Shown here: piece by piece, positions 13,187-18,127 of the stretch | How the letters are laid out: each line of letters opens with the position of its first letter | How positions within the stretch are numbered: the first letter of the stretch is position 1 | From: DASXTS01 sp036505275 | Lineage (GTDB): Bacteria; Actinomycetota; Actinomycetes; Mycobacteriales; Pseudonocardiaceae | Assembly (NCBI GenBank): GCA_036505275.1 | Contig: DASXTS010000006.1 | Location: forward strand, 1 to 18,127 | Length of the DNA: 18,127 bases | Reading direction: 5' to 3' | Translations under genes and position numbers: made by a program | Notes under the pieces: generated by a model | What the model was told of the DNA's origin: nothing | What the model saw: the letters and a program-made list of their open reading frames with translations, nothing else | Databases searched by the model: none

Positions 13187-14608
13187 GTGGCAAGCCCTTT
13201 TCCGAGCGGCTTCCTGTGGGGCGGCTCCACCGCGGCGAACCAGCTCGAGGGTGCCTATGACGAGGGTGGCAAGGGCCTGTCGATCCAGGACGTGATGCCA
13301 CAGGGAATCGTCGGACCCCGGACCCCGCGGCCGACACCCGAGAATCTGAAGCTCGTCGGGATCGATTTCTACCACCGCTACGCCGAGGACATCGCCCTTC
13401 TCGCCGAGATGGGCTTCACGGTGTTCCGGCTGTCGATCGCCTGGAGTCGGATATTCCCCAACGGCGACGACGAGGTGCCCAACGAGGAGGGCCTTGCCTT
13501 CTACGACGCCGTGTTCGACGAGCTCGCCAGGCACGGTATCGAGCCGCTGGTGACGATCTCCCACTACGAGACGCCACTGGCCCTCGCGGAGAAGTACAAC
13601 GGTTGGGTCAGCCGGGATCTCATCGGTTTCTACGAGCGCTACGTGCGGGTCCTGCTTGACCGGTACGGATCGAAGGTGAAGTACTGGCTGACGTTCAACG
13701 AGATCAACTCGGTGCTGCACGAACCGTTCATGAGCGGGGCGATCAGCTCCCCCAAAGAGGAGCTGTCGCCGGCCGACCTGTATCAGGCCATCCATCACGA
13801 GCTGGTGGCCAGCGCCCTCGCGACCAGGATCGCGCACGAAGCGGTGCCCGACGCACAGGTCGGCTGCATGGTCCTGGCGATGCCGACCTACCCCCTGACG
13901 CCCGACCCCGCCGACGTCCTGGCCGCGATGGCGACCGACCACAGGAACCTGTTCTTCGGCGATGTGCACGCCCGCGGCAGCTACCCCGGGTACATGCTGC
14001 GCTACTTCCGTGAGCGGGGCATCGAACTGGACATCACCGACGAGGACCGGGAGCTGCTCGAGCACACGGTGGACTTCGTGTCCTTCAGCTACTACTGGAG
14101 CAGCTGCGAGACCGCGGACCCTGCGCGGATGGTCAAGAAGGGCGGGGGCAACATCTTCGGGGGGGTCCCCAATCCCACCCTGAAGGCGAGCGACTGGGGC
14201 TGGCAGATCGACCCCGTCGGGCTGCGGATCGTCGCCAACCAGTTCTGGGACCGCTGGCAGAAGCCACTGTTCGTCGTGGAGAACGGCCTGGGCGCACAGG
14301 ACCGACTCGTCGAGGTCGGCGGGGTCAGGACCGTGCTGGACGACTACCGCATCGACTACCTTAACGACCATCTCGTCCAGCTGGGCGAGGCGATCACTGA
14401 CGGCGTCGAGGTCTGGGGCTACCTGTCCTGGGGTTGCGTCGACCTTGTGAGCAACAGCACCGGCCAGATGAGCAAGCGCTACGGCCTCATCTACGTCGAC
14501 CGCGATGACGACGGTACCGGCACCCTCGAGCGGTACAGGAAGAAGTCCTCCGACTGGTACGCGGAGGTCATTCGCACGAACGGCGCCAGCCTGCGCCGAC
14601 CCGCGTAA
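13187..14608 (+). CDS. GH1 6-phospho-beta-glucosidase
   Basis: A 473-aa cytoplasmic glycoside hydrolase, the normal GH1 length, that splits phosphorylated beta-glucosides (for example cellobiose-6-phosphate) into glucose-6-phosphate and an aglycone or sugar. The N-terminus FPSGFLWGGSTAANQLEGAY is a GH1 signature. The acid/base is Glu172 in WLTFNEINS; NEI rather than NEP is common in the phospho-specific branch. The nucleophile is Glu365 in LFVVENGLGA. The phosphate-binding loop Ser424, Lys430, Tyr432 in LVSNSTGQMSKRYGLIYVD is the diagnostic S-x5-K-x-Y of 6-phospho enzymes. GTG 13187 is preceded by AAGGTGGGG with 8-bp spacing; upstream frame belongs to a shadow of the permease gene. It follows the permease by 62 bp, so its substrate is most likely what that permease delivers. 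Confidence 0.93.
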   Translation: MASPFPSGFLWGGSTAANQLEGAYDEGGKGLSIQDVMPQGIVGPRTPRPTPENLKLVGIDFYHRYAEDIALLAEMGFTVFRLSIAWSRIFPNGDDEVPNEEGLAFYDAVFDELARHGIEPLVTISHYETPLALAEKYNGWVSRDLIGFYERYVRVLLDRYGSKVKYWLTFNEINSVLHEPFMSGAISSPKEELSPADLYQAIHHELVASALATRIAHEAVPDAQVGCMVLAMPTYPLTPDPADVLAAMATDHRNLFFGDVHARGSYPGYMLRYFRERGIELDITDEDRELLEHTVDFVSFSYYWSSCETADPARMVKKGGGNIFGGVPNPTLKASDWGWQIDPVGLRIVANQFWDRWQKPLFVVENGLGAQDRLVEVGGVRTVLDDYRIDYLNDHLVQLGEAITDGVEVWGYLSWGCVDLVSNSTGQMSKRYGLIYVDRDDDGTGTLERYRKKSSDWYAEVIRTNGASLRRPA

Positions 14609-14611
14609 GCA

Positions 14612-14633
14612 GCTGCCCGGCCAGGCCGGCAGC
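14612..14633 (+). other. Small GC-rich hairpin between the GH1 and transaldolase genes
   Basis: GCTGCC (14612-14617) pairs with GGCAGC (14628-14633), and the inner GGCC/GGCC can add pairs around a one-base bulge. It lies in the 48-bp gap just after the GH1 stop and has no U-tract. It may protect the upstream mRNA end or tune expression of the distal genes; a chance GC-rich stem is equally possible. Confidence 0.25.
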
Positions 14634-14656
14634 CCGACCCGTAGGTGGGAGTTCGC

Positions 14657-15796
14657 ATGTCAGATCCGCTGCGACAACTCTCGGAGGAGGGCGTGGCCGT
14701 GTGGTTGGACGACATGAGCCGGGAGCGGCTGGTGTCGGGCAATCTCAAGGCGCTCGTCCGTGACCGGCACGTGGTCGGAGTGACCACCAACCCCACGATC
14801 TTCCACAAGGCGATCACCAGCAGCGATGTCTATGACGAGCAGCTGGCGCACCTGGCGGCGCTGGAGATCCCTGTCGCGGAGGGCATCCGGTTGCTCACGA
14901 CGCACGACGTGCGTGCCGTCTGCGATCTGCTGCGACCGGTGTACGACGCAACCGACGGTTCGGACGGCCGGGTGTCGATCGAGGTCGACCCGGGGCTGGC
15001 GCATGACACCGGGCGGACCGCCGCGGAGGCTGATCTGCTGTGGTGGCTTGTCGACCGGCCGAATCTCATGGTGAAAATTCCGGCCACCCTCGACGGGCTG
15101 CCGGCGATCACCAGCACGCTGGCCGCCGGGATCAGCGTGAACGTGACGCTGATCTTCTCCGGGCAGCGGTACGAGCAGGTGATGAACGCCTATCTGGACG
15201 GCCTGGAGCAGGCCCACGCCGCCGGCCATGACCTGGCGCGGCTCGGTTCGGTGGCCTCGTTCTTCATCAGCCGGGTGGACTCGGAGGTGGACTCCCGGCT
15301 GGACAAGATCGGGACGCCGGAGGCAGCCGCGCTGCGCGGAAAGGCGGCCATCGCGAATGCGCGGCTGGCCTACCAGAAGTACGAGCAGGTGTTCAGCGGC
15401 CCGCGATGGGATCGGCTGGAGGCCCTCGACGCCCGGCGGCAGCGGCCGCTGTGGGCGTCCACCGGCGTCAAGGACCCTGCCTACGACGACACCCGGTACG
15501 TGGTGGAGTTGGTGGCGCCCGGAACGGTCAACACCATGCCGGAGCCGACGCTTCGTGCCGTCGCCGACCACGGCGTGATTCGGGGCGACACGATCCACGG
15601 CAGCTATGCCGAGTCTCAGCGGGTGATGGACGAGCTGGGAGCGGTAGGTGTCGACCTGGCGGATGTCTTCCAGGCGCTGGAGGTCGACGGCGTGGCGCGC
15701 TTCCAGGCGTCCTGGCACGAACTTCAGGTTGACGTCGCCACTGCCCTGGACGTCGCCACTGCTCTGGATGGACCTCTGGATGGATCGCCGAGATGA
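14657..15796 (+). CDS. tal: Transaldolase
   Basis: A 379-aa cytosolic enzyme of the non-oxidative pentose phosphate pathway that moves a dihydroxyacetone unit from sedoheptulose-7-phosphate to glyceraldehyde-3-phosphate. Its length fits the long actinobacterial type. Motifs in order: GVTTNPTIFHKAI (about 38-50), VSIEVDPGLAHDT, the Schiff-base Lys140 in NLMVKIPATLDGLPAI, SVNVTLIFSGQRYEQV, SFFISRVDSEVD and LWASTGVKDPAYDDTRYV. ATG 14657 has GGTGGGAG upstream with about 6-bp spacing; an in-frame GTG at 14645 is less likely. Its stop overlaps the transketolase start by four bases (ATGA at 15793-15796), so both enzymes are made together. The C-terminus carries a short tandem repeat (VDVATALDVATALDGPLDG) not expected in the family core. 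Confidence 0.95.
   Translation: MSDPLRQLSEEGVAVWLDDMSRERLVSGNLKALVRDRHVVGVTTNPTIFHKAITSSDVYDEQLAHLAALEIPVAEGIRLLTTHDVRAVCDLLRPVYDATDGSDGRVSIEVDPGLAHDTGRTAAEADLLWWLVDRPNLMVKIPATLDGLPAITSTLAAGISVNVTLIFSGQRYEQVMNAYLDGLEQAHAAGHDLARLGSVASFFISRVDSEVDSRLDKIGTPEAAALRGKAAIANARLAYQKYEQVFSGPRWDRLEALDARRQRPLWASTGVKDPAYDDTRYVVELVAPGTVNTMPEPTLRAVADHGVIRGDTIHGSYAESQRVMDELGAVGVDLADVFQALEVDGVARFQASWHELQVDVATALDVATALDGPLDGSPR
15731..15766 (+). repeat. 18-bp in-frame tandem duplication at the end of tal
   Basis: GACGTCGCCACTGCCCTG (15731-15748) is followed directly by the same 18 bp with one change (C to T) at 15749-15766. It encodes DVATAL twice. A degenerate continuation follows with GATGGA at 15767 and 15779. 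It looks like recent slippage extending the transaldolase tail just before the tkt overlap. Confidence 0.85.
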
Positions 15797-17892
15797 CCGA
15801 TGTACTGAACGAGCGCAAGGTTGACAGCCACCACGACACCGACGAGCTGTCGGTCAACACGATCCGCACCCTGGCCATGGATGCCGTCCAGGCCGCCAAC
15901 TCCGGGCATCCGGGCACGCCGATGGCGCTCGCGCCGGTGGCCTACACCTTGTGGCAACAGTTTCTGCGTTTCGACCCGGCCGACCCGATCTGGCCCAACC
16001 GCGACCGCTTCGTGCTCTCCGCCGGACACGCCTCGACCCTGCTGTACGCCCTGCTGCACCTGGCCGGTGTGAAGGCCGTCAACCCCGCGTACGAAACGCT
16101 GGGCGAGCCGGCGGTGTCACTGGATGATCTGCGGCGGTTCCGTCAGTTGGACTCGAAGTGCCCCGGTCATCCGGAGTACCGCTGGACCTCCGGGGTGGAG
16201 GCCACCACCGGGCCACTGGGCACCGGCGCCGCCACCACGGTCGGCATGGCCATGGGCGCCCGCTGGATGGCGGCGTACTTCAACCGCCCCGGCTATCAGC
16301 TGTTCGATTACGACGCCTACGCAATCTGCGGCGACGGCGACCTCATGGAGGGCGTGGCGTCGGAGGCGGCGTCGCTGGCCGGCCACCTGCGGCTGGCCAA
16401 CCTGTGCTGGATCTACGACAACAACAAGATCACCATCGAGGGCGCCACCAGCCTTGCGTTCACCGAGGACGTGGCGACCAGGTTCATCGGGTACGGCTGG
16501 AACGTCACCAGGGTCGGCGACGCCAACGACCGCGCGATGCTCGCCCGTGCCTTCGAGACGTTCCGTGCCGAACGGCGGCGGCCCACGTTGATCATTGTGG
16601 ACAGCCACATCGGCTACGGCGCTCCGACCAAGCAGGGGACCGCCGCCGCGCACGGCGAACCACTGGGCGAGGAGGAGATTCGCGCGGCCAAACGGTTCTA
16701 CGGCTGGCCGGAGGATGGGCACTTCCTGGTGCCGCCGGAGGTGTACGAGCGGTTCGCCGATGGTGTCGGTGCTCGCGGCAAGGCGGCCCGCGACCAGTGG
16801 ATTGCGCTGTTCGAGCGCTACCGCGGCGACTTCCCCGACCTCGCCGATCAGCTGTACCGCATGCAGCACCGGCAGCTGCCCGACGGCTGGGACGCCGGTA
16901 TCCCGGAGTTCCCCGCCGACCCCAAGGGCCTGGCCTCCCGCGACTCCTCGGGCAAGGTCCTCAACGCCGTGGCGCGCAATGTGCCGTGGCTGCTGGGCGG
17001 ATCGGCGGATCTTTCGCCGTCGACCAAGACCGCGCTGACCTTCGAGGGCGCCGGGCACTTCGAGCCGGATGACGCGCGCGGGCGAAACATGCACTTCGGC
17101 GTGCGCGAGTCCGTCTCGGCGGCGGTGGCCAACGGGCTGTCCTTGACGAAGGTGCGGCCGTTCTGGTCCACCTTCCTGATCTTCTCCGACTTCGCCCGCG
17201 GGGCCGTTCGGCTGTCCGCGCTGATGGAACTGCCGGTCATCCACGTGTTCACTCATGACTCGATCGGCGTCGGTGAGGACGGGCCGACCCACCAGCCCGT
17301 CGAGCAGCTCGCGTCGCTGCGCGCCGTCCCCGGCCTACTGGTGATCCGCCCCTGCGACGCCAACGAGGTGGCCGAGACCTGGCGGGTCGTCATGCCGCTG
17401 CGCCACGAACCAGCCGCCCTGGTGCTCAGCCGGCAGGCCCTACCCACCATCGACCGCAGCCGCTACACCGCGGCCAGCGGGCTGGCCCGCGGCGGATACG
17501 TGCTGGCCGACCCGCCCGACGGCGATCCGGAGGTGATCCTGATCGCGACCGGAAGCGAGGTGCACGTCGCCCTCGGCGCGTACGAGCAGCTCACCTCGGA
17601 AGGCGTGCGCGCACGGGTGGTGAGCCTGCCCTGCTGGGAGCTGTTCGAGCAGCAGCCGCGGGACTACCACGACCAGGTCCTGCCGCCGGCCGTCACGGCG
17701 CGGGTGGCGATCGAGCAGGCCAGCACACTGGGCTGGGAACGGTTCGTCGGTATTCAGGGCGCGATCGTGGGCATGGACACCTTTGGCGTGTCCGCGCCCC
17801 TCAAGGCGTTGGCCACCAAGTTCGGCTTCACACCCGAGGCCGTCGCCGGCATCGCCAAACAGCAGATCGCACAAGCTGCCGACGCCCGGTAG
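15793..17892 (+). CDS. tkt: Transketolase
   Basis: A 699-aa thiamine-diphosphate enzyme that transfers two-carbon ketol units between pentose, triose and hexose phosphates. Full length for the family. The N-terminal domain has NSGHPGTPMALAP (His39) and LSAGHASTLLYALLH (His79). The ThDP/metal motif ICGDGDLMEG (Gly180-Asp183) runs on to YDNNKITIEG. The second domain has NMHFGVRES, with Glu439 as the likely cofactor-activating glutamate, and FTHDSIGVGEDGPTHQPVEQ. The C-terminal domain has LSRQALPTID and LIATGSEVHVAL. ATG 15793 overlaps the tal stop, so no separate ribosome site is needed. It ends the plus-strand run, 40 bp before a convergent gene. Actinobacteria usually also have tkt-tal next to zwf/opcA; whether this is a second copy cannot be seen here. 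Confidence 0.96.
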   Translation: MTDVLNERKVDSHHDTDELSVNTIRTLAMDAVQAANSGHPGTPMALAPVAYTLWQQFLRFDPADPIWPNRDRFVLSAGHASTLLYALLHLAGVKAVNPAYETLGEPAVSLDDLRRFRQLDSKCPGHPEYRWTSGVEATTGPLGTGAATTVGMAMGARWMAAYFNRPGYQLFDYDAYAICGDGDLMEGVASEAASLAGHLRLANLCWIYDNNKITIEGATSLAFTEDVATRFIGYGWNVTRVGDANDRAMLARAFETFRAERRRPTLIIVDSHIGYGAPTKQGTAAAHGEPLGEEEIRAAKRFYGWPEDGHFLVPPEVYERFADGVGARGKAARDQWIALFERYRGDFPDLADQLYRMQHRQLPDGWDAGIPEFPADPKGLASRDSSGKVLNAVARNVPWLLGGSADLSPSTKTALTFEGAGHFEPDDARGRNMHFGVRESVSAAVANGLSLTKVRPFWSTFLIFSDFARGAVRLSALMELPVIHVFTHDSIGVGEDGPTHQPVEQLASLRAVPGLLVIRPCDANEVAETWRVVMPLRHEPAALVLSRQALPTIDRSRYTAASGLARGGYVLADPPDGDPEVILIATGSEVHVALGAYEQLTSEGVRARVVSLPCWELFEQQPRDYHDQVLPPAVTARVAIEQASTLGWERFVGIQGAIVGMDTFGVSAPLKALATKFGFTPEAVAGIAKQQIAQAADAR

Positions 17893-17932
17893 CAGCCCGA
17901 GGCGCTCGTTGGTCAGCCGACGGCTCCTGGAT

Positions 17933-18127
17933 CTACCGGCAGAGGTGGCGGATCAGGGCGTCACTGATCGCCCCGTCGCAGACCCGGTCGTAGAAGCTGT
18001 AACCGGGCATCGGGTTGCACTCCAGGCACCAGTACGTGCCGGCGGCGTCGACCTTGAAGTCCCAGCCGGCGAAGGCCAGACCCTGGGCCGCGGTCTTCTC
18101 CACCAGCAGGGATGCGAGGTCGGCCGG
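17933..18127 (-). CDS. ATP-grasp-like protein, C-terminal 64 residues (runs off right edge)
   Basis: Only the end of the gene is inside the window, terminated by TAG at 17935-17933. The visible part reads LLVEKTAAQGLAFAGWDFKV, then YWCLECNPMPGYSFYDRVCD and a final helix ISDALIRHLCR. The pattern of a conserved Asp in a beta strand (GWDFKV) followed by ECNPMPGY is the metal- and ATP-binding end of ATP-grasp ligases (RimK/MvdD-like), where Asp, Glu and Asn bind magnesium. Such enzymes join an acid to an amine, in peptide modification or small-molecule synthesis. The 5-prime part and any neighbours are outside the window, so the substrate is unknown. The gene converges on tkt with a 40-bp gap holding only a tiny AGCCG-A-CGGCT repeat (17915-17925). 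Confidence 0.7.
   Translation of the reverse strand, partial: PADLASLLVEKTAAQGLAFAGWDFKVDAAGTYWCLECNPMPGYSFYDRVCDGAISDALIRHLCR

Noticed and set aside
17101..17130. Transketolase VRES in place of the VREH/VREF often seen
   Set aside because: The position after the catalytic glutamate varies in the family (E. coli has Phe there), and Glu439 itself is kept, so no loss of function is implied.
17893..17932. Terminator between tkt and the convergent ATP-grasp gene
   Set aside because: Only AGCCG-A-CGGCT with a one-base centre and no U-tract; it cannot form a normal hairpin loop at full pairing.

Overview
The window reads as GC-rich (roughly 70%) actinobacterial chromosome: strong G/C third-position bias, GTG starts, short Shine-Dalgarno-led gaps, and protein families typical of high-GC Gram-positives. 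I cannot fix the genus. No rRNA, tRNA, CRISPR array or intact mobile element is visible, and no gene-free stretch exceeds about 265 bp.

Left block (1-1929, minus strand): an ArsR-family regulator, a NuoB-like [4Fe-4S] subunit and the N-terminal part of a NuoL/HyfB-like antiporter subunit. The last two overlap by ATGA. This is the start of a complex-I-like / hydrogenase-4-like membrane oxidoreductase operon that continues off the left edge. The order regulator - 20 kDa subunit - HyfB resembles Mycobacterium tuberculosis Rv0081-Rv0083.

Centre-left block (2193-7016): small stress or tailoring genes. On the plus strand there is a translationally coupled ArsR-SRPBCC pair, a 68-aa conserved small protein and an alpha/beta-hydrolase-OsmC fusion. 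Convergent to these on the minus strand is a TetR-flavoprotein monooxygenase pair. Upstream of tetR, a perfect 18-bp palindrome lies between a consensus -35 and a plausible -10, and the predicted transcript starts at the ATG itself.

Right block (7268-17892, plus strand): a probable sugar-use operon. In order it holds a Gfo/Idh/MocA oxidoreductase, an EIIA(Glc)-HPr-EI triple fusion, a glucose-type PTS permease (EIIC-EIIB plus a second EIIB-like domain without cysteine), a GH1 6-phospho-beta-glucosidase, transaldolase and transketolase. The two PTS proteins carry every phosphotransfer domain needed from PEP to sugar. GH1 would split imported phospho-beta-glucosides, and Tal/Tkt would feed the non-oxidative pentose phosphate pathway. 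A 28-nt perfect hairpin lies just ahead of the PTS fusion gene.

Right edge (17933-18127, minus strand): the last 64 residues of an ATP-grasp-like protein, convergent with transketolase.

I found no clearly new defence or mobile system. The most distinctive points are the self-contained PTS with its cysteine-less second IIB domain, and the compact tetR control region.
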